Below, piece after piece: positions 1 to 12,207 of a DNA stretch of 64,000 nt (its first letter is position 1; the number at the start of each line of letters is the position of its first letter). The DNA lies in the NCBI GenBank assembly GCA_004431415.1, contig QPMI01000044.1, positions 434,001 to 498,000 of the forward strand. The letters are read 5' to 3'. The notes beneath the pieces were generated by a model. That model worked only from the letters and a program-made list of their open reading frames with translations, was not told the origin of the DNA and searched no databases. The DNA comes from Cyanophora paradoxa. Taxonomy: Eukaryota > Glaucocystophyceae > Cyanophorales > Cyanophoraceae. A program made the position numbers and the translations under genes.

Positions 1-2337
1 GTCTCCGCGCGATCTAGGCTATAGCTAACGAAGAAGCTGGTTATTGGAGCGAAAACAGAAGCAGGCGTCGGCACTGGCTCCTCGCCATCGTTGATGGGCA
101 TGTGAGGCTGCAAGTCGAAAATGGCAATCGAGCTGGGTGGAGATCTGCGCATGCGCACGATCGGCCAGCGCCGTGCATTATAATTAGAGATCGAGAAATC
201 CGCAGGCGATATCCAGTGGGCAAAGCTTACGCCACGTTTGCGTTTGTCCACTCTGGCATACATAGTTTGTGGCGATAGCACTGAAGGGCTGCGCAGTCCA
301 CGCTTTCAACGGGGCCGAAACGCATAGCTTTCTGCAGATGGGTAATTTTGTAGCAACTTTCCCTTTTGATGCCGAAAAAGCGAGCGCTGCAGCACCGAAT
401 ATTCGAATTTGTGATCAGCTTCAACGTTGCAATTGACGGTCGCAGCGCTAGCCCTAAGTTCACCGTTGCACGCACCCTGCACTTCGGGCTTTGCTGGCAC
501 AGAACTCAATGAATTCGTTGTATTTCTTATCTTCGATTTCGCGTGCGTTGCCCAAGTCAGCGAGCAGGTCCTCTACTGCCACAGCCTTCATCCACTGTTC
601 CATGTGGATGTCCTCTATGTACGCTGAGGCGCGTCGAACAGATTCTGAATCGAACAGTGTCTGCGGGGGGAGAATTAGATTTTAAATCGAATAGTGTCTG
701 CGGGAAAAGGGGATTCGCGATCGAATCTACAGTGGGAGTGTGCGCGATCTTACTTCTGGAGTAAATTTGGGATCTTTGAACTTATTGTAGTCCCCGTTGA
801 TGTTCAGAAGTCCAGACTGCCGGTTGAGCGTCTTGTAACACCCACGGTACGCGTACGATGAGCCTGCAAGCACAAATAAGTAAACCAAGGTGCGCATGGT
901 CTACGAACTGAGGCTGATTATAGTTATGACCTGCAACTGACACGGAGGACGAGGTCGTAAAATTCTGGGTCTGCTCCCGCTGCCCGAGAGTGTTCCCGCC
1001 CGTGACTCGGATGAAATACGCCGAGTTGGGCACGAGACCGTCGATCCAAATGCGGCTTTGACTATCTCTCAATAACTCCCTGCTGAATTCAGCCGAAGAT
1101 ACGATTTCGCTGGCAGCGCTGCGGTTTCTCGAAGGGTACAACGTCACGGTCATCCGATCAAAGTGTTGGGATATCGGGATGTCGTCTATGCCTGCATAGG
1201 ACCACTCGAACATTATTCCAGAAGGTGCCGGGCTGGCGGGTGCGAGAGTGAAAGGCGCAGGCAGCGACGGCGGATTGCCCTCGTCGCTGGCGGATGAGAG
1301 GTCAAACACGGAAAGCGCCAGATCGGGACTGTCGCCACCCAGGTGAGCGATTGCAAAACGCGGAATGCGAACCAAAGCCCAGCGCACCCTGAACCGCCGC
1401 AGGTTTGCGACGCGTTCCCGGGACAAGGGAAATTACACTGGTTGCTGAGGCCGCGTCGCGTGAGGAAGAAGAAATCGTTCGTGAACACACAGTAGGCCTT
1501 CGTAGTCGAGGGCCAGGCGTCGTCCGGCGTCCAGTACACCCCAGACGCAAAATAGCGGAATCTGCGGCATCATCGAATGCATCGAAATCATGATCATTAT
1601 ATAATTAGAAGAGCGTGACGCCAAGCGACGTCGGCTGCGCATGCGCAGTCCGTACCCTGGCTTTGATCCGGCACGCAGAGAAGCCCCGTGCGATGCACAC
1701 AGAGTATTTGAAGCCGATTGATGGGCAGCTTTGTAATCGTCTGCCCCAAGGAAGTCCTTGAAGTGATAGATTTCGGCAGGGAACACACTGATGATGTCCG
1801 TCCCGTAGAAGTTATAACTGTTAACGTTTGAATTCTCCGTTGGACCTAACGGAATTGAGTTCTTGTAGCAGCCTCGGTATCGGTACGGCACGCGATCTGC
1901 AGTCCCACGCGTACATATGCATCAGTCAAAGTCAACTTGAAGCGAAACCGAACCGTGAATGTTTTTAATGTTTAATTATAATATAATATATAAGTTAAAC
2001 ACCAATAATTACCGGGGGTCATAAAGACGACAGAAGCCGAGTAAGACTGGCCTCCGGCAGGCGTCGCAATTGCCGAGACATTGTACGAGGAACTCTTGAC
2101 GAATTCCCCCAAATAGATTGAGACGGTCCCTGATGTACCGCTCCCAGATTCAAGCTTGAGGGTCTCACTGGGAGCTGCCCGCGACTTTGAAGGATAGATC
2201 ACAATTGCGACCTGTACAGACGTGCCGCTGGGCGTGGCTTGTAATTGCCAGGAGACCAGCACGGTATCTTCTTGAACATTCACGTCGATGGAGGCTTGCT
2301 CAGCGGCAGCAAGAGGGCTGGCGCAGAATGCCATCAT
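1..2337 (-). CDS. Secreted WSC-domain / fibronectin-III-like protein, 5' part, runs off left edge
   Basis: The first recognisable exon (2337 down to 2013) has a short hydrophobic start (MMAFCASPLAAAEQ) followed by a beta-rich fibronectin-III-like domain. Splicing at 2013/1897 keeps frame and opens a WSC domain (RYRGCYKN; later NQCNFPCPGNASQTCGG, exons 1897-1656 and 1561-about 1380). A short intron of about 45 nt leads to a second FN3-like domain ending NSAYFIRVTGG. After the 930-864 intron a second WSC begins (YAYRGCYK, exon 863-754), continued by exons near 685-490 and 390-230. All junctions tested are GT/AG and in frame. WSC domains are cysteine-rich carbohydrate-binding modules, so a cell-surface or wall-associated role is likely. 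An acceptor-like sequence just upstream of 2337 means the true start codon could lie in an earlier exon. The downstream end is outside the window. Confidence 0.72.
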
Positions 2338-2359
2338 CACTAAACCCGCAAACAAACCT

Positions 2360-4110
2360 GCGGCGCCCCAGCGCAGCGGATTACAAGATCGGATATCAGT
2401 TGGTTTGTGCCGCAGTGCAAAGTCTGCTAATCATATATAGATATAATTATATATATATAATATGTGCAAACTAAAGTCGGACCGGAGAAAAGGATCCGGA
2501 GAGCTCGAATGTCGCAATCTGCATTTGCATGCATATGCACGCTCATGCATTTGGACGGATCCAGCTTCGTACGCATACGAAATGCCGCAGTCGTACGAGC
2601 CCTTGCCATTTGAACTGCGCATGCGATGGCCGCCGGGTCATGCATATTTGAGTGCGCAATCATTTTAGCTCATATGCATGGTCATGAGTCCGAGGTGCGC
2701 GATATATATCGATGCCAGGATATGCATGCGAGCTGGCCGCGCCGCGGCGGGGGCTTTAAGCTTTAGCTTGTATTCGAATACATATACGCACTAGTACTGA
2801 CCTTCCGTATACTAGCTATAGGCCGCGGACTTAAGCTTCGTTCTGGAGTCCGACAGTCCGCGAGCCTCGCGGTCGTGCGCGCGCGTGCGCGTTGCGTTCG
2901 CGACTGGCGCCGGCGGCTGTAATTATATATAAGGCCGGTGGGCTCTAGCTAGGCTGGGAGCTTACGCGCGCGTATTTTAGCTATATGGCGCGGCTTCGCT
3001 GACCGTCGGACGCGATCCGACGACACTGCAGCCTGCATGCTGCAGCTGTGAGTCTGTGCTAGGCTGCTAGTTAGCCCCTGTGACAGCCCCTATAGCTAGG
3101 ACTCCTAGGAGTACTGGTTAGTGAAGCTGTCACAGCTGTACATGTAAGTTACTCACTGAGTCATAAGTTACTAAGTTACTAGTTACTAGTTGGTACTATA
3201 GCTACGTACTACTATCTCAGTAGCAACTGGCCGGCCAGCTGCAGGCTACCGCACTGCCCGGGCCAGCCCGGCCAGCTGCAGGCTGCAGCCTGCAGGCTGC
3301 GCACTGCCTGCCACTGCGCAGTGCGCATGCGCAGCTGCGCAGCGGCGCCGCGGCGCCCGCCGGCCGCAGGCTCCGCAGCCCCGCCGCAGCCTCCCGCAGG
3401 CCCATGGCCATCAGCCTACCGTAGTACACTGCCTGACAGCTGTGCGTTGACCGGTCGGATCTCTTCGGGCCCATCAGCTGAAACAAAAACAGCGCGGTTT
3501 ATCAAGTGCTATGAATGCAAATTGCAAAGAATTCGAAGTTTACCGGGTGAAGTCGGCTGAACGGGGTAAATTCGCGATTGAGTGACCGGGCTGGCACGAG
3601 AATGGAGTGACCGGTACCGAAATTAATATTCAACTATAGGAATATAGCCTTTATATAGGCTAGCTAGTAGTAGCTAGTATCCCGGTAGCGCTAGCCCCCC
3701 TAGGGCCTAGTTGGACATCGGGCCCGGCCGAAATAATTATATCTGAATTCGAAGTTACCCGGTATGGATCTGGCAATCGATTGCAACTTAAGCTTAATTA
3801 TAAGCTTTGGATGCATGCGCAAGCCAGCTGCATGCAGGCTGCAGCTTGCAACTTGGCAATTGCGCATGCCAGTTGCAATTGCCAATTGGCTTGACCGCAA
3901 GCCTAGCGGCCCTAGGCCTAGCCGCTCCGGAGTTCTAGCCGATTCATCCAACCAGAGCCCCTTTTCAAATCGGTCATCCTGTATGCAGAATATCGAATCC
4001 TGAATTTCGAAATAGTACTAGTACTGCTACTAGCTACATAGTACTGCCGGTAGTAATCTTAATTGCAGTATAATATTCAATGATTGGCTAAAAGCTTCCT
4101 TCTCCCCGAG
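2360..4110. other. Gene-free region rich in CTAG/AGCT palindromes
   Basis: I find no convincing exon here. The stretch has short palindromic words (tagctagtagctag, ctgcagcctgcatgctgcag, gcatatgcac), AT-rich runs near 2437-2465 and a GC-rich palindromic patch at 3225-3420. Long frames across 3220-3560 are low-complexity Ala/Arg/Pro translations and are not supported as genes. It separates the WSC gene from the repeat block. Confidence 0.6.
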
Positions 4111-4189
4111 CACTTTGATATCCTTAATATCACTATCCTCACAGGCTCATGATCATGCACTTCGGCTCCGAGGCGAGAGCAGCCCATGG

Positions 4190-4375
4190 CTAAAAAGAGG
4201 GCGAGGCCGAAAAGGAAGGGGGGCTCCCAGGCCGAGGAAAAGGAAGGGGGGCTCCAGGCCGAGAGGGCGAGGGGGAGGCTCCCGGGCCGAGGGCGCTAAG
4301 AGAGGCGCCCCAGAAGCTGAGAGGCGCTAAGGGAAGCCGCATTGGGCCGAGAGGCCTGAGGCCACGGGGGCTCAT
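4190..4375. repeat. Purine-rich minisatellite, ggccgag-based
   Basis: Imperfect tandem copies of a purine-rich element built on ggccgag followed by gaaaaggaaggg or an aggcgc variant run through this stretch. It marks the left entry into the GC-rich repeat block. No coding potential beyond Arg/Gly/Pro-rich translations. Confidence 0.55.
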
Positions 4376-6830
4376 GATCGGTCTCGAGGGCGCCCAGGGG
4401 GGGGGGCGTCCGATCCAGAGTCGTGAGGGCGCGCCGCCCCCCGGGCCGGCCCGGTCCAGTGGACGGATTCGAAGCGCAGGGGGCGAGCTAGGGGCAGCGC
4501 CGCGGCCCGCTGCCCGGGCGACCGGACGGACCGCAGGCGCCCGGACCGCAGGCTGTCCCTGCGGGAGCTAGGGGCACGCCGCACGACCTCGGGCCCGTCC
4601 AGACCCGCCGCGGCCTCCGGGGGACCCCAGCTGCGCATGCGACTTTGAGATATCTGGACGCCCGGCTCAGAGCACAGCGCGCGCGGAGGGGCGCTCGGGC
4701 GCTCGCACCCGTACCCGGGCGACGTCTGCTCGGCCCCCTCCCCCCGGGGCGGGGCGGGAGCCGGCGGGGCGGGAGCCGGCGGGGCGGGAGCGCGCGGGCG
4801 GGGCCCGTTGACGGCCAGGAGAACCCCCGCGGCGGGCCGGCCTCCGTCAGCGGAAGAGAGGAAGAGAACGGCCTCCGGTCGAGGCGCCGCGGGGGCCGGA
4901 GCCGTCCCCGCCGCCGGCGCCGCCCCGGCCCCGGCCCCGGCCCCAGCAACCGGGCGGGCGCCTCTCGTCCTCTTTCCCCTTCTCTCCGAGAGGAGGCCCG
5001 GGGGAGGCCTCTCTCCTCCGAGAAGGGGAAAGAGGAGGAGAGCGGGCCTTCGATTTGGATCCCCGCCCCGGCCGCCGCCCCGTCCAGCCCGTGCTCCCGG
5101 CCCTCCAGTTGTAAACTCGAGTCCCGCGGGGCCTTCCGAAAGCGAAGCTCAGAGGGCGGCCCGCGCCAGCGGAGAAGCCGGCGTCCGGGCGCTCGAACCC
5201 GTCAAATACACCAGACACCAGAACGCCCGCGGCGCGCAGTTCCGACCTCCTGGGGCGCAGCTCGGCTGCGGAAAGGGCGTCCGAGGTGAGGGAGGGGCCT
5301 TTCGGCCGCCCGGCCGGCCCTGGGAGCAGCGAGCGACCTGACGAGAGGGTCGACCTCAGTTCTAGCGCTTCGGGCTCGTAAATACGGACGGCGCGGTGCG
5401 CACCATAGGATTCGCCGCGCTCGAAAGGGGCGGGCAAAAGTCCAACGGGGTCCTGGGGCGAAGGTCGGCTCCGGGAGGGGCAGGGGGGGTACGGGTACTT
5501 TGGACGCACCCCTACGGCGTGCCGCACACCGTTCGATCGGGAATGAAAAGGAGATTCCAGCGGTGCAATCGCCGGGCCTCGGCGGCGCAGGGTGGTCGGG
5601 TACACCGAAAAATCTTCCCGGGCCAGGCGTGAGAGGGGCGGGGGGCGGCTCAAAGATGGTGGCGCAGGTCTAGAGCGGACCTTTTCGCGGCGTGGAGGAG
5701 AGAGGAGCCCGCTGCGATCGTGCGGGGTCGGATGGAACCCGCCGAGCTGACGGCCCGGCCGCCCGCGGGCGCCCTCCCATTGCCAGTGGCTCCACTGCTT
5801 CCGCGCGCCCCGCCGCCAAAGAACAGTATCAGGAACATTCCGAGTGCGCGCTGCGCGCGAGGCGCGTACCGGCGCGTACCCAGCGGCAATCAGGCAAACC
5901 GCGCCTCAAGGCTCATGCAGTGATCCGGGTATACGCGTGCTGTGAACTCGAGCGGTCAGAAGAGGATCAGCTCAAAGAGCAGATCGTGCTCACCAGTTTG
6001 CTAGCGTGACTCTGCAGCGTCGTGACTAGGCCCGGCCGAGGCGACCATGCGCGAGGCGACAACATGCCGAATCGCCGCGGCCCATTCGCTCGATCGGCGG
6101 CGACGGCTGGCCGTCACCGCGCGCCTCGGGCCCTCGACGGCTGTGCTGCTGCGGATGCTGCGGTGGATGGCCCCCGATGGAGCCGCGTGGTAGCAGCAGG
6201 AGGCGACAGCTGAGATCGCGGCGCCATCGGCTGACATTCGGCCGTGGGAAGCACGCGTACGTTGGATCATAGATGCTAGCTGCAGCACGGGAGAGCTCGC
6301 TTTCGGGCGATCCGCTGGGGCGGCAAGCAGCTCCGGTGGATCTAGCGCAGTCGTCGATCGATTCCTGCCCCGCGGGACGGCGGGTGGAGTTGCACTGGAG
6401 CAGCTTTTGGCCGTCGAAGGGGGGTACGTGCAGGTTCGACGCAGCGGTAGCGGCCGTGTCTCGCTTGCAGCGCCAGAGCAGTGGGCAGTCCCTCAGCCTC
6501 TGCCGGCAGCACGAAAGCTTGGGAAGAGCCGCTGGAGGTGCGTGGCTGCTACTCTGCGCTAGGCGGAGCCCCCCGCCGTTCCAGTCGAACGCCGAGCTAG
6601 AGCCGCGAGGGACGCGGGAATCTTAGTTAGATCGTTACGTTCTCGCTTGCACGCTTGGAGCGTGGCTGCCGCATCGGTGCTGTAGTCGAAGCTCGCGGTG
6701 GCCGACCAGATCAAATCCGACTCCACCTTTGCCTCCGCTTCGTACGATCGCTCCGAGCGCTCACACCGTCCTTTCGACAGGTTAGCGACCTTTTTCGCGT
6801 AGCCGCTTCCGCGGAGCCGCTCTCTTCAAA
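4375..6830 (+). repeat. Dispersed repeat module A, left copy 1
   Basis: This segment recurs three more times in the window. Its 5360-5840 part matches 8460-8950 in the same orientation, and 39690-40160 inverted. Its 4800-4930, 5100-5300, 5900-6260 and 6260-6800 parts match 40450-40590, 40200-40430, 39300-39650 and 38770-39310, all inverted. The end (6640-6830) also matches 44240-44400 inverted. A hallmark is the block around 5400-5530 with aaaggggcgggcaaaag and a following ggggtacgggtactttgg. A short 16-bp tandem repeat (gcggggcgggagccgg) lies at 4750-4800. I see no transposase, integrase or RT frame. The end adjoining 6750-6830 carries a short coding-like segment shared with the coiled-coil gene family, so part of the module may be gene-derived. 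Confidence 0.7.
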
Positions 6831-8035
6831 CGGAAGGCCCAAGCGAGGTTCGCCGCTGCGTACGCACCTCTCAACCCACGCGGGCGCCGTTGAGCTCGGC
6901 CAAGGACACACATAGACATTTAAGCAGTCACCGGAGCAGACCGCAACTGCCGCGGCGTGCGGCTCTCTCCACCGGTGCTTCTCTGAACTGCGTCTGCGCA
7001 GGAAGTTGAATGGGGGCTCGTCTAAATCTGGGAGGAGTTGCGACGAAGATGAAGGCGGATGAAAGCGCAAGGCAGGGCGCGACACGGGACGCGGCCTCGA
7101 AGAAGAGCACGACTTCTCGCGACTTCTGGCTCCTGCTGCAGCTGTGCGCCGCGCTCTCGTTATCGATCGCCGTCGCTGCTGTGGTGCCCTTCTTGCCCTT
7201 CGTGGGGCTCGAGGCCGTGGGCTTACACCCGCTGCAGGCGATGGGCCACTCGGGCGCACTCGGCCGCCTCGGGCTCGTGACGGTGCGCCGCGGATTCGAT
7301 GATTTCCTTCCCCGCACCACGCGAGCCGCGCGCCGGGCCGACCACCCAGCAGCACAGCGAACTCGGCACGAAGCTCGAGGCGGCCCATGCTGCGCTTCGA
7401 GCGGAGATGGAAGAGCTTCGCGCACGTCTCAAGGTCCGTCGCGGCTGCCTAGAGAGCGCTAGCAGGCAGCCGACCCGTCAACTTGCGCGAGAGCAGGACC
7501 ATGCCAGCCAAGCGGAGCGCAACGCGGAACTCGATGCAATCATAAGCAAGCTTCTGGAGGAGAAGAGAGCGCTCCATGCACAGGTCGAGGTCCGCCGCTT
7601 CTGTTTCGAGTTTACGCCGGCCTTCAGGCCATCGCTGATCCGGGCTCGAGCAGGAGTGGAAGCTCAACGCGACCCAGTGCGGCGGACTCGTCGACAAACT
7701 TCGGGCGAACAAGAAAGCGCTTGCAAAGAACTACATTGCATTTCAGGAGGAGAACGCTGCGCTTCAGGTTCGGTCTAATGGCCTTGGGGCCTTTCTTCCA
7801 AGCTGTACATGTGGTCGAACTCACGGGCTCGCGAGAAGAAGGATGCGCAAGCCTGCAAGTCCGCTCTCCAGGCTGTCTTCAAGGAGTCAGAGGCTGAACA
7901 GGCCAAACTCTGGCAGCCTTGGGTCTATGTTGTCTACTCCGATATTAAATCCTGGTGGTACTCGAAAAAACAGGAATAGGCAACCGAGTGCCTGGCAGGT
8001 CTTCTTCAAATGCGACAGTTCTGTACAGATCTAGA
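6750..8035 (+). pseudogene. Truncated paralogue (B) of the membrane coiled-coil gene at 40.8-44.2 kb
   Basis: Recognisable pieces follow in order. There is a stub matching the FAAAYA segment of the right-hand gene (about 6845-6900). Next comes a transmembrane segment (about 7130-7230, with LLQLCAALSLSIAVAAVV), then coiled-coil exons (KLEAAHAALRAEMEELRARL at about 7365-7430; an exon at about 7480-7590 ending EEKRALHAQ; EWKLNATQ to EENAALQ, about 7655-7770), and a tail containing DIKSWWYSKKQE (about 7945-7970). Each piece has a counterpart in the minus-strand gene at 40.8-44.2 kb, where EWKLNATQ and EIKAWWYSRNQE also occur. Introns between the pieces start gtccg or gttcg. The 28-residue repeat region of the right-hand gene is missing and I cannot assemble a full frame, so I call it broken or heavily truncated. 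It could still be an expressed short paralogue. Confidence 0.5.
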
Positions 8036-8180
8036 TATAGAAATGTGTTGCCTGCCTACATATGTATACCTGCCTATAGCCACCTGCTGAAGAAAATTAA
8101 AGTCGGAGGAAGCTTAATTATAAGCAGGGGGTCCCGCTGCAGCTGGGTCCTGCTTAGGTGGTTCGAGGCCTTCTGGACGC
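8035..8180. other. Short AT-richer spacer between B and the second A module
   Basis: Contains taagctt/aattata palindromic words and no exon I can support. The sequence changes abruptly into module A near 8180. Confidence 0.4.
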
Positions 8181-8960
8181 ATAGCTCAGAGGGCGGCGAG
8201 CGCGAGTACTAGTGGAAGAGAGGGCACCCGGACGCTCGCATGCGCACCCCGTCGAACGGGGGCGGCGCGCGCGCACGAGGAACGGGGAAAGGGACACCAG
8301 AACGCCCGCGGCGCGCAGTTCCGACCTCATGGGGCTCGGTTGGACTCCCGGAGTCCGGTGCGGGCGTCCGAGGTGATGGAGGGGCCGTCCGGCCGCGGGG
8401 CCTGCGTCGGGGGAGCGGGCGGGGACCTGAAGAGAGGCTCGGCCTCGGTTCTAGCGCTAGCACATCGGGCTCGTAAATACGGCCGGCGCGGTGCGCACCA
8501 TCGGATTCGCCGTGCTCGAAAGGGGCGGGCAAAAGTTCAACGGGGTCCTGGGGCGAAGGTCGGGTCCGGAGGGGCAGGGGGGGGTACGGGTACTTTGGGC
8601 GCACCCCCACGGCGTGCCGCACACCGTTCGATCGGAAATGACAAGGAGATTCCAGCGGTGCAATCGCCGGGCCTCGGCGGCGCCGGGGTGGCCGGGTACA
8701 CCGAAAAAACTTCTCGGGCCACGCGTGAGACGGGCGGGGAGCGGCTCAAAGATGGCGGCGCAGATCTGGAGCGGACCTTTATGCGGCGAGGAGGAGACAG
8801 GAGCCCGCTGCGATCGCGCGGGGTCGGATGGAGCCCGGCGAGCCGACGGACCGGCCGCCCGCGGGCGCCCTCCCTGCGGGGCCAGTGGCTCCCACTGCTT
8901 TCGGGCGTCCTGCCGCCAATAGAACAGTATCAGGAACATTCCGAGCCTATCAGGAGCGAA
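8180..8960 (+). repeat. Dispersed repeat module A, left copy 2 (partial)
   Basis: Matches 5120-5850 of the first copy closely, including aaaggggcgggcaaaag and the ending gaacagtatcaggaacattc. It stops shortly before a poly-G run at 8996-9011, at which the tandem array begins. The order A-B-A (4.4-6.8, 6.8-8.0, 8.2-9.0 kb) is mirrored on the other side of the array. Confidence 0.7.
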
Positions 8961-9004
8961 AACGCGCTGCGCCGTCTGTTGCCCCGAGAGGCTTGGGGGG
9001 GGGG

Positions 9005-12000
9005 GGGGGGGCGCCCGCTGCCGGGCTGCGCGGAGGCGTGAGGTGCTCACATGCCCGGCGCACGCGGCCCCGCGCCCCGCGAACGAACCAGGAGGGGCGG
9101 AAGTGCTGCCGCGCCGCGGCGCCTCGACGCCGGAAGGCGACCCGGCGACGGAGGGCCGCCTCTCCGCTACGGCCGCGGATCCGCCGGACGCGGCGGCTCG
9201 CGGGCGGCCGCGGTCCCCGAGAAGGGCGGCGGGGGGGCGCATGACGAGGCGGCGGCGGGGCCGGCGCTGAGCGCGTCGCGCCGCCGGCCGCCTCTCCACC
9301 GCGGCTCCCCGCCTCAGAGACCCTGCATGCGCAGCTGGAGCTGACGCTCGCCTGATGGCCCTGCCCGCGGCTCAAGCGACCATCGATGCTCTTTGCCGCC
9401 TGCTTGCCTGCGTGAAGACAGCTGCGCCCGTGAGCCGCCCGCCCCGCGCCATACGCATCCTCCACGACGTCACAGGCTGCAGGGCTGCAGGCATGGGAAG
9501 CGAGCGGGGTGTGCTAGCTGCCCGGCAGCGCAAACGTAACTGGGCCCGCGTGCGCACAGCACCGTGGCCGCAGTGGCACCGCGACGAAGCGCGCCGGTGT
9601 CCCGAAGTCCCGAAGCGTAGGCCGCGCGCGAGCGGGATCTGCGCGGCTGAAGCCTGCAAGCTTATCAGGAGCTCGTGGAAAGCCGGTCGCAACAGCCGCG
9701 TCGAGCGCTGGGTCTGCGCCACTATACGTGACTCGAGAACTCCGGCAACGAGCACGAGCTTTCCGCACCACGGGAAGCTCGCCTCCCGAGCCTACTGCTA
9801 CCAAATCGAGCGCATCTTGCAGGCGCAGACGTCAACAGCTGCAGGCAAGATCGAGAGGGCGCTGCCTCAACGCGGTGCACGTGTACCCCCCCTGCCAGAG
9901 GCAAATTTCCTCTGATCCAGAGGAAATTTTCCTCTGGGCCCCGACAGCGTACCCCCCTCCAGAGGCATATTTCCTCTGGCACGGCGCCGGCGCACAGGAA
10001 AATCTCCTCTGGGCGATCCGGCATGCATGCCCTCGTAGTACACGCAGCACTAGCTCGCGTGCGACGCTCTCCGTTTTCGGGGAGTGCAGCTGGAGCATCG
10101 CAGACGGTCGCGTTTGGCCGCGTGAACGAGGCATGGGCGGCCTAGCCTGCAGGAGCACAGCAGTCGCTCGATCTATCCCGGCGGCCCTCGCGCTCGCGGG
10201 GCGCGCCGCGGCCGGGCCGGTCGTGTGCGGGGCCGCCCGTCTGCGGGGCCGCGGACTCGGGAGCTCGAGTGCAGCGGCACTCCAGTTCGGCTCCTTCGGC
10301 CTTCGCCAAGCTTTCAGCTAAGGCGGGGAGCGCCTCGCGATCGGTGCGGCACGCAACGTCCGCTTTTCCTCTTGCAAGCTGAAGGCATCTGGGCTTACAC
10401 GAGCGCCCGCCGCGGCGCAGAACTAGACGCTGCGGGCGGGCTCGAGGATGAACGCTGCCGCGAATTGATGCTCCTGATCAGCTGAGAAACAAACGCCTAG
10501 CCTGTGAGCGCTTCTCTCGATCTGGGCTGCGAAAAGCAAAGCCGCGCGCCTCCGAACTCTGACTCAGTGACTTGGGCGCAGCTCGAACGCCCGCGCACGC
10601 GCCGAGACGGCGGAAGCGGCGCAGCGGGCCCGCGGCCCGCAGCTCCTCGGGCGCCCGGGCCCGTGCATTACGGCTCGCACCTGAGCTCATGGCCAGGAGC
10701 TCGCCGATCGAGAGAGATCCGGTGCGGCCGCCCGCCCCGCATGTTTCCCGCCCGAGCGTTCTGCCGATGCCGCCCGCGCAGCCGCCGGGCCGCGCTGTTG
10801 CAGACGCGCTTCGCCGCCTGCCTCCCCCTCGAGCTCCGCGTACGGCTTCCGGCCGCCGGGCCTACAGCACTTCGAGAGCCGCCCGAAGGCACGCGAGGGC
10901 TCAGGTGCAGCAGAGCGCCTTAAAGCTTGCTTCTCGTTCCGAAGATTTGAGAGAAGCGCGCGCGCCCATGCTCACTGCTCTTCCCAGGGCGATCCCGTGC
11001 AGCTCGGAAGAGCCGGCAACACAGCATCAACGTTAACTCAGCTACGGTGCGCTTGAGCCTCTTGCGGGGCGCTGCGCCCGCCAGATCCGGACCTCACGGC
11101 TGTTCCTGATCAGCTGCAGGGGGCAGCGGCGGCCGGGGAGCTCGAGGGGGGTCGGGCGGCGCAGTGCCGCTGCATGCGCAGTCCAGCGGACATGTTCCTC
11201 GTTGTATACGGTCAGAAACACCTAGATATGTAGCTAGCCCATCCGATTGCTAAATTCGAGTCAGCGTCAATTCATATGGCTACGGTGGCCGCCCTCTAGC
11301 TACCGTGGTTCCATGCCCACCGGTACCTTTCATTTGCTGCGAGGGATCTGCAGCTGGGCGACGCTGGCCGCAGGGCCCGGCGGGTGCCGAGCCTGCCCCG
11401 GCGAGCCAACGCAGCACGCACGCCGCTTCGTGCTGCGGGGCTGACCGATGGAGGGGGCGGGGATGAAGGATGCCATGGTAGAGCGGGTGGGGCGGGGCCG
11501 GGCGGGCGGGGAAGCGGGCCGGCGCGGCGGGGGGAAGCGGGGCCGGAGGAAGGGAGGGCCTGGGCGGGAAGCGGGGCCGGAGGAAGGGAGGGGCTAGCGC
11601 TGAGCGGTGAAGCGGGCGGGCCGGGCCGGCTCTGGAAAGAGCCTTGGCGAGGGGCCCCGGGGGCGGGGCGGATCAGGGGGAGGGACCGGGAAGGGGGCGG
11701 GGGTGGGGGGGGGGGGGGGAGGGGCGGGGAAGAGAGAGGGGGCCGGGCGGATCTGGCCATGGGGAGGGGCCGGAGGAAGCCCCGAGGAAGCGGGCGGGGG
11801 TCCCGCCCCGGGCGAGGACGGAGGCAGCGGCCGCCGCGGGTCGCCGTCGCCGTCCGACGGCTGCCGCGGCGATCGCGGCGCGCCCCTCTGATCTGAGGCC
11901 CTGAGGCTCAGGCGCCGACACCGCGGAAGGCGGGCGCGGGGGCGCACCGGAGAGGCGCCCGGCTGCCCAGTGCCGCGGGCGCTGGAGGCCCGCCGGGTGC

Positions 12001-12207
12001 TGGAAGCGCCGGTGCAGACGCCGAGACCGCTTAGGGCGTGTGAGAGGCAAGGGTCAGCGGGCCGCCGCCGCCGAGGCGGGCGGGATCAGCGCCCGAAGTC
12101 CAGCCTCGGAGGCAGAGGCGGCGCCGGCGCCGGAACCCGCACGGCGCGAATCGGTCTTCGCCCTGACGTCTCGCCCTGCCTCCCGGAGCCGGCGCCGGCA
12201 TCGGCCT
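9005..12207 (+). repeat. Array unit, copy 1
   Basis: Starts at the poly-G junction with module A. It differs from later copies by point changes and small indels, for example a shorter minisatellite at 11450-11760 and an extra stretch near 10235. It is the most diverged full unit, consistent with an edge position in the array. Confidence 0.8.
9895..10013. repeat. Palindrome cluster in array unit 1
   Basis: Three near-palindromes built on agaggaaattttcctct or agaggcaaatttcctct, plus an aggaaaatctcctct variant, lie within about 120 bp and are separated by gtacccccc strings. The same cluster is present in every unit. Confidence 0.8.

Noticed and set aside
3220-3560. Small genes on both strands in the GC palindromic patch
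   Set aside because: Low-complexity translations of nested palindromes, with no support from splicing or similarity.
4375-8960. A-B-A blocks as an LTR retrotransposon with B as internal region
   Set aside because: No primer-binding site, polypurine tract, protease, RT or integrase is seen in B, and the A copies differ strongly in length.
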